Source: Kibdelosporangium philippinense (GTDB lineage Bacteria; Actinomycetota; Actinomycetes; Mycobacteriales; Pseudonocardiaceae). Taken from it: 64,000 nt of DNA. Positions 42,206 through 51,309 of the stretch are shown here, one piece after another. The notes under the pieces were generated by a model. The model did no database searches, was not told where the DNA came from, and saw only the letters and a program-made list of their open reading frames with translations. Within the stretch, counting starts at the first letter, position 1. Each line of letters opens with the position of its first letter. The stretch is from assembly GCF_021390435.2 (NCBI RefSeq), contig NZ_JAJVCN010000002.1, positions 1,488,001-1,552,000 on the forward strand. Reading direction: 5' to 3'. The translations under genes and the position numbers were made by a program.

Positions 42206-43222
42206 TTAGTTGATCGACGACGCCCACTTGGTGACCACGTCGTAGTACGAGGCCGCGTCGGGTGCGTAGTTGATCGAGTGGCCGTAGCCGGACACCAGAT
42301 GCGTCGTAAGCGTGGCGTTGGGCCCGAAGAACGGCCGCTCCGATGCCTTCAGCGCGCTGGCTGACGAGCAGTCGGCGCCAAGCGGCGGGCCGCAGAAGTG
42401 GTTGTCGTTGCCGACGACCATCAGCACCGGCACGTTGATTCCGCGCGATGCCGGGATCACGATGTTGGTCAGCGCGACCGTGTCCACGGCTTCCGTCGCC
42501 GCGAATACGTCCTTTGTGGACTCGTCGAAGTCGATCGCGCCGTTCACCTTCGAGCCTGGGGCGTGGAACGCGCCATACCGCGTGCCTGGGCCGGTGGTCA
42601 GGTAGCCGAGATCGAGACCGCGCGAGGACAGGTGCGGGTCGAGTGGCGCCGGGATCATCTGCGCCAACACGGGTGCCACGGTCACGAAGTTCATCCGGTG
42701 AGTCATTCCGGTGACAAGCACGCCGTCGACGTCACGGAACGTGCCCGCCTCGATCATCGCCATCGCTGAGCCGATCGAGTGACCGCCGACGATCACCTTG
42801 TCGAATCGCGGGCGGATCTGCTTGATCACCTCGTGCACAGCGAGCGCCTGGGCCGACGCGGTTACCGTGGCGCTCAACGGTTTCGAGCTCTTACCCGTGC
42901 CGAGCCGGTCGACCGCGAGCGTGGCGTGCCCGGCTTTGTTCATGGCCATTCGATACGACCGGGTCGATGGCGAATAGCCGATATCCCAGTAGGAACTGTT
43001 GTACGTTCCACCCGGAATCAGGACATGGACCGTGCCGGCGCCCGCCGGTGTGCACAGTTTTCCGTGCATTGTCCCCTGTGAAACGGGGAAATCGATGGTC
43101 CGGCAGGTCACTGCCGCCTGAGCGGATACCGGCGCGAGACCGAGCGTCACACCGAGAACGGCGAACGTCCCGGCGAGCACGCGGCGTTTCCGTCCATTCT
43201 GGAACCAACGCACGACGAGCAC
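42206..43222 (-). CDS. Secreted alpha/beta hydrolase
   Basis: This 338-residue protein has a signal peptide (VLAGTFAVLGVTLGLAPVSA, cleavage after AQA). It carries an alpha/beta-hydrolase core with nucleophile elbow GGHSIGSAM and a late His in VSGYGHSINYAP. Paired cysteines near the start and in HFCGPPLGADCSS suggest disulfides. The GTG start has GAAAGG upstream. It follows the P450 gene by 14 bases, so the two are co-transcribed; the substrate is unknown. Confidence 0.88.
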   Translation of the reverse strand: MLVVRWFQNGRKRRVLAGTFAVLGVTLGLAPVSAQAAVTCRTIDFPVSQGTMHGKLCTPAGAGTVHVLIPGGTYNSSYWDIGYSPSTRSYRMAMNKAGHATLAVDRLGTGKSSKPLSATVTASAQALAVHEVIKQIRPRFDKVIVGGHSIGSAMAMIEAGTFRDVDGVLVTGMTHRMNFVTVAPVLAQMIPAPLDPHLSSRGLDLGYLTTGPGTRYGAFHAPGSKVNGAIDFDESTKDVFAATEAVDTVALTNIVIPASRGINVPVLMVVGNDNHFCGPPLGADCSSASALKASERPFFGPNATLTTHLVSGYGHSINYAPDAASYYDVVTKWASSIN

Positions 43223-43236
43223 TACCTTTCACATGT

Positions 43237-44553
43237 TTATCGGGAGATCGGGATCATCGGCATCCGGTTCGGATAGGCCGCCGATGTGAACTTGACCTTG
43301 ACCGGTTGATCGGGGATCGGTAACAGCCGCCAGCGGCTGAGCACGGTCGCGGCCGCGATCACGATCTCGGTCTGCGCGAACGAATTGCCCATACATTGCC
43401 GGACACCGGCGCCGAACGGGATGAACGCGCCGCGCGGCACGTTTCTCGCTCGCTCTGGCGACCAGCGGTCCGGATCGAAGCGGTGGGGTTCACGGTAGAA
43501 GCGTGAATCGAAATGCAGCATGTGCGGGCTGACGGTGACTTCCGATCCCGGCGCGATCCGCACGCCGCCGAGCGACACTTCCGATGTCGCCCTGCGCATC
43601 AGGATCCACACCGGATACATCCGCAGCACCTCGTTGACAACCTGGTGGGTGTAGATCAATTTCGGGAGGTCCGCGACGGTCAACGGCTGTCCGTCCAACA
43701 CGGTGTCGATTTCGTCGAACAGCTTCCGTTCGACCGAGGGATTCCGCGCGATTTCGTGGAACATCCAGGCCAGCGCCAGTGCGGTGGTCTCGATACCGGC
43801 GGTCAGCATGGTCAGCACTTCGTCGTAGACCTGTTGGTCGGACATGTGCGCGCCGTCTTCGTCCTGCGCGAGCAGCAGGGTGGACAGTAGGTCACCATGG
43901 TCGACGCCCTCGGCCCGCCAGTCCGCGATGACCTGGAAGACGACCGCTTTCATCCTGGCGATGGCCTTGTCGAACTCGCGGTTTCCGGGGATCGGAAGCT
44001 TTTCAAGGAATGCGGGCGATAGCGCTCTGATCATCCCTTGTTTGATCACGGTATAAATGGATCGGCGGGCCTCGGCGATCGCCGCCGCGCCCAGTTCGGT
44101 CGAGAACAGCGTCTTGCCGACGACCGTCACCGCGAGACCTTGCATGTCCTCGTCGATCTGCCGCACGACACTCGGCCGCCACTTTTCGACGAGCTCGTTC
44201 ACCGCGCCGATCATCATCTCGGCATAGGCGCTGATCCGCTCGTGATGGAAAGCGGGCTGAATGAGCCGCCGTTGGCGCAGGTGAAAGGCGCCGCTCGACA
44301 ACAGAAGGCCGTTGCCGACGTATGGCCGGAACTTGTCGAACATCGCACCTTTGGCGAACTTGGCGCCATCGGTCACGAGCACCTGATAGGTCAGTTCCGG
44401 GCTGGTCACGAAATAGGTCGGCATCGTGCCGAGATAGATCCGCACGACGTCGCCGTGTTTCGGCAGATCGGCGGTGAATCCGAAGCGGTGCCGCACCATT
44501 GCCGGGGTGTGCCCCACTACCGGCCAACGACCTGGCGCCACCGGGACCGGCAT
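43237..44553 (-). CDS. Cytochrome P450
   Basis: This 438-residue haem monooxygenase has I-helix TAGIETTALALAWMF, K-helix ExxR in NEVLRMYP, and the haem-binding loop FIPFGAGVRQCMGNSFA with Cys at about residue 387. The N-terminus lacks a membrane anchor. The sequence resembles the terpene/pentalenene-oxidising CYPs of actinomycetes. It is first in an operon with a secreted hydrolase; no terpene synthase is visible nearby and no redox partner is adjacent. Confidence 0.94.
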   Translation of the reverse strand: MPVPVAPGRWPVVGHTPAMVRHRFGFTADLPKHGDVVRIYLGTMPTYFVTSPELTYQVLVTDGAKFAKGAMFDKFRPYVGNGLLLSSGAFHLRQRRLIQPAFHHERISAYAEMMIGAVNELVEKWRPSVVRQIDEDMQGLAVTVVGKTLFSTELGAAAIAEARRSIYTVIKQGMIRALSPAFLEKLPIPGNREFDKAIARMKAVVFQVIADWRAEGVDHGDLLSTLLLAQDEDGAHMSDQQVYDEVLTMLTAGIETTALALAWMFHEIARNPSVERKLFDEIDTVLDGQPLTVADLPKLIYTHQVVNEVLRMYPVWILMRRATSEVSLGGVRIAPGSEVTVSPHMLHFDSRFYREPHRFDPDRWSPERARNVPRGAFIPFGAGVRQCMGNSFAQTEIVIAAATVLSRWRLLPIPDQPVKVKFTSAAYPNRMPMIPISR

Positions 44554-44713
44554 CCATATCTCCCAAGGATGAAGGGACGGTCCACAATAGGGGCCAATTG
44601 GCTCACGCCGATAGCGCCCAATCGGGTGGGATGCTGTCCCACCGATGGGTCAACTACGATTCGTCGGACGCTCGGTAAGCTTTGACTTTCGCGAGATGAA
44701 GAGGTGTTCCCCG

Positions 44714-45532
44714 GTGACGCAGCAACAGCAGGACTGGGTACCGCCTGGCGTCGACACGTCGGTGCCCAGCATGGCTCGCACATATGACTTCATGCTCGGT
44801 GGCGGGCACAATTTCGCGGTCGACCGCGCGGTCGGCGAAAAGATCGAGACCCTGATGCCCGGCCTCAAGCAGGCGGCAAGGGTCAACCGGGCCTTTCTCG
44901 GCCGGGTCGTGCGCTTCATGGTCGACCGTGGCGTCCGGCAGTTCCTCGACATCGGTTCGGGCATTCCGACGGTCGGCAACGTGCACGAGATCGCGCAGAA
45001 AGCCGACCCGGAATGCCGGGTGGTCTACGTCGACCGCGACCCGATCGCGGTCGCGCACAGTGAGCTGATGCTCGGGCGCAACGACCGGGCCGTGATCGTC
45101 CAGGCAGACATGCGTGACCCCGAGTCGATACTGGAGACCGCCAAGCAGTCGCTCGACTTCGACAAGCCAATCGGACTGCTCATGTTGCTGATGCTGCACT
45201 GGGTCGCGGACGAGGACGACCCGCACGGGCTGCTTGAGCGCTACCGTTCAGCCCTCGCGCCCGGCAGCTACTTCGCGCTCACCCACGTGACCAGCGACAA
45301 CCAAGGTGAGAACCTCACCGAGGCGACCGACGTGATCCAGCGGAGCAAGAGCCAGGACCAGGTCAACACGCGCACGCGTGCCGAGATCGAGACGATGTTC
45401 GGCGAGTTCGAGCTGGTCGACCCCGGTCTGGTCGGCTGCGCGCTGTGGCGCCCTGGCGGACCTGGCGATGTGGCGGATAATCCGGATATGAACATGCTCG
45501 TGTACGCAGGCGTAGGCCGTAAGCCCGACTAG
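44714..45532 (+). CDS. SAM-dependent methyltransferase of the DUF574 (Methyltransf_19) type
   Basis: This protein of about 272 aa shows the family hallmarks SMARTYDFMLGGGHNFAVDR and FLDIGSGIPTVGNVHEIAQ. The family is expanded in actinomycetes with unknown targets. GTG at 44714 was chosen for GAAGAGG upstream; an ATG at 44696 is also in frame. It is followed after seven bases by the GGDEF/EAL gene, so the two are co-transcribed. Confidence 0.9.
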   Translation: MTQQQQDWVPPGVDTSVPSMARTYDFMLGGGHNFAVDRAVGEKIETLMPGLKQAARVNRAFLGRVVRFMVDRGVRQFLDIGSGIPTVGNVHEIAQKADPECRVVYVDRDPIAVAHSELMLGRNDRAVIVQADMRDPESILETAKQSLDFDKPIGLLMLLMLHWVADEDDPHGLLERYRSALAPGSYFALTHVTSDNQGENLTEATDVIQRSKSQDQVNTRTRAEIETMFGEFELVDPGLVGCALWRPGGPGDVADNPDMNMLVYAGVGRKPD

Positions 45533-45539
45533 GTCAGGT

Positions 45540-47648
45540 ATGCCAGAGCCAAGCAGACGGGAGCAGCCGCGCGACTTCGCTCGTGATCGGCTGATCTTGT
45601 CGCGCAAATGGGCTTATGTGTTGCACAGCAACGTTTTCTTCACCTTCGAGCAGGACCAGCTGGAACGAGAACTCGCCGTGCTGCTCGACGCGCTCTGTGC
45701 CGTGGTGCGTGGCGAACCGTTCGACGGCAAACCAGCCGTCGAGGCGGGCGCCCGGCTGGTCGAGATCGGCTGCACGGGCGACGAAGCGCTGCCGACCACC
45801 ATGGATGTGCTGGGCAAAGGGCTGCTGGCGCTGCCGGAATTCCAGCCCGTCGCCAAGTTCGCCGAGCCGATCGTGCTGGCGCTCGGCGCGTTGTCGAGCG
45901 GGTTCACCAAGGCCAACCGGCAGGCGACGCTCGACCAGCAGGAGACGATGAAGCTCTCGCTGCTCAAGGCTGTGCGTGACGCCAAATGGCGGCTGCGGCA
46001 AAGCGAAGAACAGTTCAACGAGGTCGCGATGTCCTCGGCGAGCGGCATCATCATCACCGACCCGGACGGCCTGCTGGTCCGTACGAACGGCGCCATCGCC
46101 GACATGCTCGGCTACACCAGCGAAGAACTGGCCGGACGAACCCTGTTCAACCTCGTCCACCAAGACCACGCGGTGGTTCTGCGTGACGACTACCGCGACC
46201 TGCTGGCAGGCAAGAAAGCGCGCGTCAAGCAACCCGTGCAGCTGTTGCGAAAAGACGGTGACATCGCCCGGATCACGCTGACCGCGTCGGTACTGCACAA
46301 CGAAAACGGGCCAAGCCACTTCGTCACGGTCGTCGAAGACGGCACGGAACTCATGCTCCTGCAGGGAGAACTGAACCGGCAGGCGCTGCACGACGTGCTC
46401 ACCGGACTGCCGAACCGCCAGTACTTCAGCACGAACGTGGAACTCGCGCTGCGGCGCGCGGACCCGACATACGGCGTCACCCTCTTCCATCTGGATCTCG
46501 ACGCGTTCGCGATGATCTGCAACGGCCTTGGCCGCCGGGTTGGCGATCAGCTGCTTGTCTCGGTGTCCCAACGACTTCGCGCGGTGGTCGCGGCGGAAAA
46601 GGCGATGGTGGCCCGATTCGACGGCGACGAGTTCGGCATCCTGATCGAGAACACCGAAAGCACGCCAAGTGTCTCGACCTTGGTCGAGGACATCAACACC
46701 GAGCTCGCTGAACCGATCTATGTGGACGGTCACGGCGTGGCGGTGTCGGCGAGCATCGGCGTGGTGTACCGGCCGTCCAGGGCGATGGATCCGGTGGAGT
46801 TGTTGCGGGCAGCGGACTTCACACTCAGACGTGCCAAGGCAGCCGGTCGCGGCCAGTGGGAGCTGTTCCACACGGATCAGGACGAGCGCGACCGCCTGAT
46901 GTACACGCTGGCCGCTGCGATGCCGGGCGCGTGGGAGACCGGCGAGATCGACGTGGTGTACCGACCGGTTGTCGACCTGAAGGACGGCCGGATCGCGTAC
47001 GTGGAAGCGCTGCTGCGCTGGAACAGGCCTGATGTCGGGATCCTCGACCACCACCAGTGCGTCCAGTTGGCCGAACACACCGGGTTGGTGCTGTCGCTCG
47101 GCGAATGGTTGCTGGAGACCGCGTGCAAGCAGGCCGATTGGTGGCAGCAACGGGCCAGCCGTCCGCTGTCCCTGATGGCTGGCCTGACCTTGAACCAGGC
47201 GGCGGACGCGGACCTGGTTTCCAGACTGTTGCGTACTGTGCACGCGGCTGACCAGCTGACAGTTGGGTTCCCGTCGAAGGCAGTGCGCTCACCCGAGGCT
47301 GTCGACAACCTCAAAGTACTGGCAGATATGGGTGTCCGGACGATGCTGGACGACTTCGGTACGGCGCCTGAAGAGCTGGCGTCGCTCGAGGATGTTCCGG
47401 TCGAATGCGTCCGGTTCTCGCGCAGAATCGTTGAACGCCAAGCTGAATCGGCTGTCGGAGCGCCGCTCACGGCTGCGCTGACGACCCTGGTGCCGCTGGT
47501 GCACAGGTCGGGGGCGAGGGTGGTCGTGGATGGCGTGCACACGGAGAGTCAGGCGCACTGGTGGCGGATGGCTGACGCGGACTTCGTGATCGGTGACCGG
47601 TACGGAAAGGCGAGCCCGCCGGGTGATCTGGCAGCGCGGCTGCCTTAA
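45540..47648 (+). CDS. PAS-GGDEF-EAL protein with degenerate EAL domain
   Basis: In this 702-residue protein, residues ~1-150 form an alpha-helical region (RDRLILSRKWAYVLHSNVFF). A PAS domain follows (SGIIITDPDGLLVRTNGAIA), then a GGDEF domain whose signature reads RFDGDEFG, and an EAL-like domain beginning YVEALLRWNRP. In the last, the metal/catalytic set is eroded: the ITE segment is GFPSKA, the IKID lysine is VRFS, and EGVET is DGVHT. It probably makes or binds c-di-GMP through GGDEF but should not hydrolyse it. No membrane helix is seen. Confidence 0.88.
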   Translation: MPEPSRREQPRDFARDRLILSRKWAYVLHSNVFFTFEQDQLERELAVLLDALCAVVRGEPFDGKPAVEAGARLVEIGCTGDEALPTTMDVLGKGLLALPEFQPVAKFAEPIVLALGALSSGFTKANRQATLDQQETMKLSLLKAVRDAKWRLRQSEEQFNEVAMSSASGIIITDPDGLLVRTNGAIADMLGYTSEELAGRTLFNLVHQDHAVVLRDDYRDLLAGKKARVKQPVQLLRKDGDIARITLTASVLHNENGPSHFVTVVEDGTELMLLQGELNRQALHDVLTGLPNRQYFSTNVELALRRADPTYGVTLFHLDLDAFAMICNGLGRRVGDQLLVSVSQRLRAVVAAEKAMVARFDGDEFGILIENTESTPSVSTLVEDINTELAEPIYVDGHGVAVSASIGVVYRPSRAMDPVELLRAADFTLRRAKAAGRGQWELFHTDQDERDRLMYTLAAAMPGAWETGEIDVVYRPVVDLKDGRIAYVEALLRWNRPDVGILDHHQCVQLAEHTGLVLSLGEWLLETACKQADWWQQRASRPLSLMAGLTLNQAADADLVSRLLRTVHAADQLTVGFPSKAVRSPEAVDNLKVLADMGVRTMLDDFGTAPEELASLEDVPVECVRFSRRIVERQAESAVGAPLTAALTTLVPLVHRSGARVVVDGVHTESQAHWWRMADADFVIGDRYGKASPPGDLAARLP

Positions 47649-48535
47649 CTGTTCACCTCCTTCAATCTCCTGCCCAGGTACCGCCTGTCCGCATCGTTCG
47701 TCGTCAACGCAAGCGCTTGCGTATAAGCCTCGGCCGCTTCATCCCGACGCCCAAGCCGCCGCAGGAAATCCGCCCGAGTCGCGTGCAACAAGTGATAACC
47801 CCCAAGGCGCCCAGTCAAAGCCTCGACCAAAGGCAACCCCGCACCTGGCCCGTCGGCCATCCCGACCGCTACCGCGCGGTTCAACTCGACGACAGGCGAT
47901 GGCGTCAACCGCATCAGCAGCCCATAAAGCTCAGCGATCTTGAGCCAATCAGTGTCCGAAGCGCTCGGCGCGATCGCGTGACAAGCAGCAATCGCGGCCT
48001 GCACCTGGTACGGCCCAGGTTCCGAGTACCGAGAAGCGGCCGCGAGCACGCGAAGCCCCTCAGCGATTTCCTCACCATTCCACTGGGACCGATCCTGCTC
48101 GTCCAACGTCACCAGGTCGCCGCCGGGCGTCAACCGCGCGCCGCGCCGAGCGTGATGCAGCAACATCAACGCCAGCAATCCGAGCGCCTCTGGCTGGTCG
48201 GAGCCGGCGACCACCCTGGCCAACCGGATGGCCTCATCGGCCAATCCGGGCCTGCTCGCCGAGTACCCCTCGTTGAACAGCAAGTACAAGACTGTCAGGA
48301 CCGCGGGCGTCCGGTCGTGCTCAGAGGACTCGCCTTTCGTGGTCCGGCGCGCGGCTGCCAACCGCGAGGCCATCTCCGGCTCGGCGACCAGGAAAGCCCT
48401 GGCGATCTCCGCCGTCGACAGCCCCGCGAGCGTGTGCAATGTCAGCGCGACCTGCGCTTCCAGTGGCAACGCCGGGTGGCAGCACGTGTACATCAGCCGG
48501 AGTTGGTCCTCCGGCGTGAGCTCTGCGTTTTCCAC
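47645..48535 (-). CDS. ECF42-like sigma factor lacking region 2
   Basis: This 296-residue protein starts at region 4 (LMYTCCHPALPLEAQVALTL, STAEIARAFLVAEPEMASRL). It continues into the SnoaL/TPR-like C-terminal domain typical of ECF42 (YLLFNEGYSASRPGLADEAI, VELNRAVAVGMADGPG). A full ECF42 would have ~100 more residues with sigma region 2 before this. Yet GAAGGAGG sits correctly before the GTG, so the shortened form seems to be translated. The linker after region 4 is also short. It may be a decayed gene or a modified regulator. Confidence 0.75.
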   Translation of the reverse strand: MENAELTPEDQLRLMYTCCHPALPLEAQVALTLHTLAGLSTAEIARAFLVAEPEMASRLAAARRTTKGESSEHDRTPAVLTVLYLLFNEGYSASRPGLADEAIRLARVVAGSDQPEALGLLALMLLHHARRGARLTPGGDLVTLDEQDRSQWNGEEIAEGLRVLAAASRYSEPGPYQVQAAIAACHAIAPSASDTDWLKIAELYGLLMRLTPSPVVELNRAVAVGMADGPGAGLPLVEALTGRLGGYHLLHATRADFLRRLGRRDEAAEAYTQALALTTNDADRRYLGRRLKEVNS

Positions 48536-48586
48536 GCGTCCTCCTTCGTCTACTGATACGACGAACGAGGACGCGTGAAAACGACA

Positions 48587-49291
48587 TCAGCAGCTCAGGT
48601 TGCTCCCGGTTGCCACCCCGAGGATCCCGGTGAACTGCCGGTACTTGTTGACCCGGCTCTGCACCTGTGCGGGGTTGCCGCCGTTGCACTCGAGGCTGCC
48701 GTTGATGCTGCGGATGGTCTCACCGAAGCCGCGGCTGTTGACCATCGCGCTGTGCGGGGTCATCGTGCCGGGGCCACGCTGGGTCATCCAGTACCAGAGC
48801 GCGGTCTTCCACGAGGTCGCGGCGTTGCGCTCGACCTGGTACGGGTCGTTGAGCAGGTTGATCCGCAGGTAGTCGCCCGCGGCCTTGTAGTTGAAGTTCC
48901 AGCTCAGCTGGATCGGGCCGCGGCCGTAGTAAGCGGCTTGACCTGCCGGGCAGCCATATGGCTGGCTGCGGTCGCAGTAGTGCGGGTAGTTCGCCTGGTT
49001 CTGCTCCCTGATGTGCACGAGACCGCCGGTCTCGTGGTGCACGTTGGCGAGGAACGCGGCTGCTTCCTGCTTCTTGATGGTGGTGCTGCCGGAGTTGGCG
49101 AAGGTGGTGAACGAGTCCATCGCCTGGGTGAGCCCGGAGTATGTATAGAAGCTGTTCCGGCTCGGGAACATCTGGTTGAACTGCGCCTGGGTGACGATGA
49201 AAGTGGCGGCGGAGCTAGGCGCGGCAGGGACGACTATCGCGGTGGACGCGACCACGGTGAAGGCCGTGAGGGCACGACGAAGTAGCGACAC
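48587..49291 (-). CDS. Secreted GH19 chitinase
   Basis: This 234-residue enzyme has a signal peptide (LLRRALTAFTVVASTAIVVP, cleavage near SSAA) and a GH19 catalytic domain. The catalytic Glu lies in HHETGG (E87), and the substrate cleft segment is AYYGRGPIQLSWNFNYKAAG. No chitin-binding module is present. AAAGGAG precedes the GTG. GH19 chitinases degrade chitin and can be antifungal; the GH18 enzyme at 56247 is a partner activity. Confidence 0.95.
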   Translation of the reverse strand: MSLLRRALTAFTVVASTAIVVPAAPSSAATFIVTQAQFNQMFPSRNSFYTYSGLTQAMDSFTTFANSGSTTIKKQEAAAFLANVHHETGGLVHIREQNQANYPHYCDRSQPYGCPAGQAAYYGRGPIQLSWNFNYKAAGDYLRINLLNDPYQVERNAATSWKTALWYWMTQRGPGTMTPHSAMVNSRGFGETIRSINGSLECNGGNPAQVQSRVNKYRQFTGILGVATGSNLSC

Positions 49292-49521
49292 TGCTGGCTC
49301 CTTTGTATGCAGGGGGAAGGATGCGGAGTGCCTTGTGCCCATCACTAAACCGCGAGTGGTCTATACCAGTCAACCCCCTGTCATTGGAGGTGTCCGGCCG
49401 TGCTGTCAACGTCATGACAGGGATATGAAATGTGCGGTTGGCAGGATATGTACCCAGGGAGCTCGGTCACCCCAGTCACCGAGCTCCCGCCAAGCTTCCC
49501 CAACGCGCGCAGGGCAAGGAA

Positions 49522-49872
49522 GTGACCTACTACCCGGATCTCTCGCCATATCGGTACACCGTGGCCGACCAGCCGATGCTCAACGTCGGATGGCTGGAGC
49601 CGGGTGCGTACTTCCCGCGCGGACCGGTGCCCGCCCAGCTCGTCGACGCGTTGCTCAAACTAGGCACGCGGCCTCGTAACAAGTTGCGCGGATTCCACTT
49701 CTGCGAATTCTGCTCGCGCTATCGCGGCACAGGCGAGATCCATGTCGTCGGTGCGTCCGGAATCCGTTACGCCGCACCAATGTTGATCATCCACTACATC
49801 TTCGCCCACCGATACCGCCCGCCGAAGGAGTTTGTCGAGGCGGTGCTCAGTCCGGTCTGTGCTGTCGCATAG
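49522..49872 (+). CDS. Conserved small protein with CxxC, unknown function
   Basis: This 116-residue protein starts VTYYPDLSPYRYTVADQPML. It has a hydrophilic N-terminal half, GFHFCEFC and a GEIHVVGASGIRYAAPMLII segment. It resembles a small actinobacterial family of unknown function. AAGGA lies right before the GTG. The 3' end overlaps the convergent MarR gene by 26 bases. Confidence 0.65.
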   Translation: MTYYPDLSPYRYTVADQPMLNVGWLEPGAYFPRGPVPAQLVDALLKLGTRPRNKLRGFHFCEFCSRYRGTGEIHVVGASGIRYAAPMLIIHYIFAHRYRPPKEFVEAVLSPVCAVA

Positions 49873-50311
49873 CGTGGTACGTGAACAGTGTGGTCAGCAG
49901 GGCAGTGAAGGTTTGCCTGTCCTCAGTGGGCAACGGGCCAAGTAGCTCGTCCTGCACCTTGTCCAGCGCCCGGTCCAGGCGTCGCAGCTGTCGTTCGCCT
50001 GCTTTGGTGAGGGTCACGATGTTGCGGCGCCGATCTTCGGGGTCGGTCGTCCGCTCGATGACACCCTGCTCGCCCAGCTCGTTCACGGCCGAGGCCACAT
50101 CGCTGCGGTCCATATTGCACCGACGGCCGAGCACGGCCTGGCTTGCGGCACCGAACTCGTCAAGCGCGGCAAGGATCCGGTAGTGGTAGCCGCGCGCGCC
50201 CTCTTTGGCGAAACCGTCGGACGCCAACCGATGCGCGTGCACTGCCAACTGGTTGATCAACCAGCTCGGCTTCGCGGCAAGGCGCGCGGGAGTCTCTTCC
50301 ACGGCAAGCAC
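49847..50311 (-). CDS. MarR-family transcriptional regulator
   Basis: This protein of about 154 aa has a winged helix-turn-helix (AVLGRRCNMDRSDVASAVNE then RTTDPEDRRRNIVTLT, the MarR wing). GTG at 50311 or 50302 can be the start. It diverges from the SnoaL-like gene over 67 bases that hold two palindromes, so it very likely represses both genes. Confidence 0.9.
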   Translation of the reverse strand: MLAVEETPARLAAKPSWLINQLAVHAHRLASDGFAKEGARGYHYRILAALDEFGAASQAVLGRRCNMDRSDVASAVNELGEQGVIERTTDPEDRRRNIVTLTKAGERQLRRLDRALDKVQDELLGPLPTEDRQTFTALLTTLFTYHAMRQHRPD

Positions 50312-50319
50312 TCTACATT

Positions 50320-50362
50320 GTTGGCAAGGCCAACGAATAACGGTATGGTTGGCGCCACCAAC
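50320..50362. promoter_or_regulatory. Two palindromic MarR operator candidates
   Basis: GTTGGCAAGGCCAAC (50320-50334) and GTTGGCGCCACCAAC (50348-50362) share the GTTGGC half-site and are each followed by GA. Their starts are 28 bases apart. They lie between the divergent MarR and SnoaL-like genes. Confidence 0.75.
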
Positions 50363-50378
50363 GAAAAAAGGGGGACTC

Positions 50379-50789
50379 ATGGACCGTGTGGAGATCGCCG
50401 GACTGCTCGCCCGGCTCGCACACCTGCTTGACGAGGCCAGGTACGAGGACGCGGCAACCGTTTTCGCCGACGACGCAGTCATTCGCTCACCGCGAGGAGG
50501 CGAGGTGCGCGGTATCGCCGACCTGATCAGCTTTTTGCAGCGGGCGCACGTTGAGGACGAACGCACGCAGCACATCACCACCGATGTCGTGGTCGATGTC
50601 GAGGGTGATCAGGCGTCGATGTCGGCGAACCAGCTCGTTTTCTTCTACCGTGCAGGCCAGCCGCCCCACCGCAGAAGCGGCTTGCGACTGGCCTACACGG
50701 CCGTGCGAACGTCGATGGGCTGGCGGATCAGCGAAGGCGAAGTCGTGCCCGCCTGGATAGACGGGCCGCCGGTCACGGTTGTTGCTTAG
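50379..50789 (+). CDS. SnoaL/NTF2-like protein
   Basis: This 136-residue protein has the cone-like NTF2/SnoaL_4 pattern: an N-terminal helix (EIAGLLARLAHLLDEARYED), FADDAVIRSPRGG and a C-terminal TSMGWRISEGEVV strand. AAGGGGG precedes the ATG. It is divergent from and probably controlled by the MarR gene. Family members include cyclases, isomerases and binding proteins; the function is not assignable. Confidence 0.85.
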   Translation: MDRVEIAGLLARLAHLLDEARYEDAATVFADDAVIRSPRGGEVRGIADLISFLQRAHVEDERTQHITTDVVVDVEGDQASMSANQLVFFYRAGQPPHRRSGLRLAYTAVRTSMGWRISEGEVVPAWIDGPPVTVVA

Positions 50790-51309
50790 TGAGCGCGAAC
50801 AGCGCTCCTGTGGGATCACGCAAGATCACGCGTCCGGTTGAGCCACTGACGTAGGCGGCACCGAGTTGCTGGGCGCGCTCAGCATCAGACTCTGGGCTGT
50901 CGCTGGCGAATTCGACCAACCAGAGCGACCGCTGCGTTGTGGGCATCCCAGGTGGTGGGCCGATGCGAGCGACGAAATCCGTCGTCCAGTGCAGGGCCGA
51001 CTGGTGGAAGTCGGCTGCGCCGCTGACATCGTCGGTAAGCAGACTGACGCCAGCGAACGTGCCGAATTCGCCGACAAGATCCATGCCGATGTGGCGGCCG
51101 GGTTGCCAGAGAGACACCGGTGCGCCCACGGGGTCAAGCGCGACGGCGGCGCTACCGAGCGCTTTGCCGTGCAGTGTGCACAACCAATACCCGCTGGAGT
51201 CCGACTCGGTGATGGTCCAGCCGAACAGTGCCGAGTAGAACGCTTGCGTCGCTGCCGGATTGGGCGTGCCAAGGTCGATCCAGCACACGCTCCCCTCTGG
51301 GTATCGCAT
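50773..51309 (-). CDS. VOC-family (glyoxalase/bleomycin resistance-like) protein
   Basis: This protein of about 178 aa has two beta-alpha-beta-beta-beta modules. The first begins MRYPEGSVCWIDLGTPNPAA and TQAFYSALFGWT; the second ends VILRDPTGALFALTKQ. AAAGG precedes the ATG. Its 3' end overlaps the SnoaL-like gene by 17 bases. Substrate and metal are unknown. Confidence 0.88.
   Translation of the reverse strand: MRYPEGSVCWIDLGTPNPAATQAFYSALFGWTITESDSSGYWLCTLHGKALGSAAVALDPVGAPVSLWQPGRHIGMDLVGEFGTFAGVSLLTDDVSGAADFHQSALHWTTDFVARIGPPPGMPTTQRSLWLVEFASDSPESDAERAQQLGAAYVSGSTGRVILRDPTGALFALTKQQP

Noticed and set aside
43237..44553. Terpene biosynthesis cluster around the P450
   Set aside because: No terpene synthase, prenyltransferase or ferredoxin is adjacent; resemblance of the P450 alone is not enough.
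45534..47243. 569-codon open frame opposite the GGDEF/EAL gene
   Set aside because: Gln/Val/Arg-rich composition and no motifs; shadow of the real gene.
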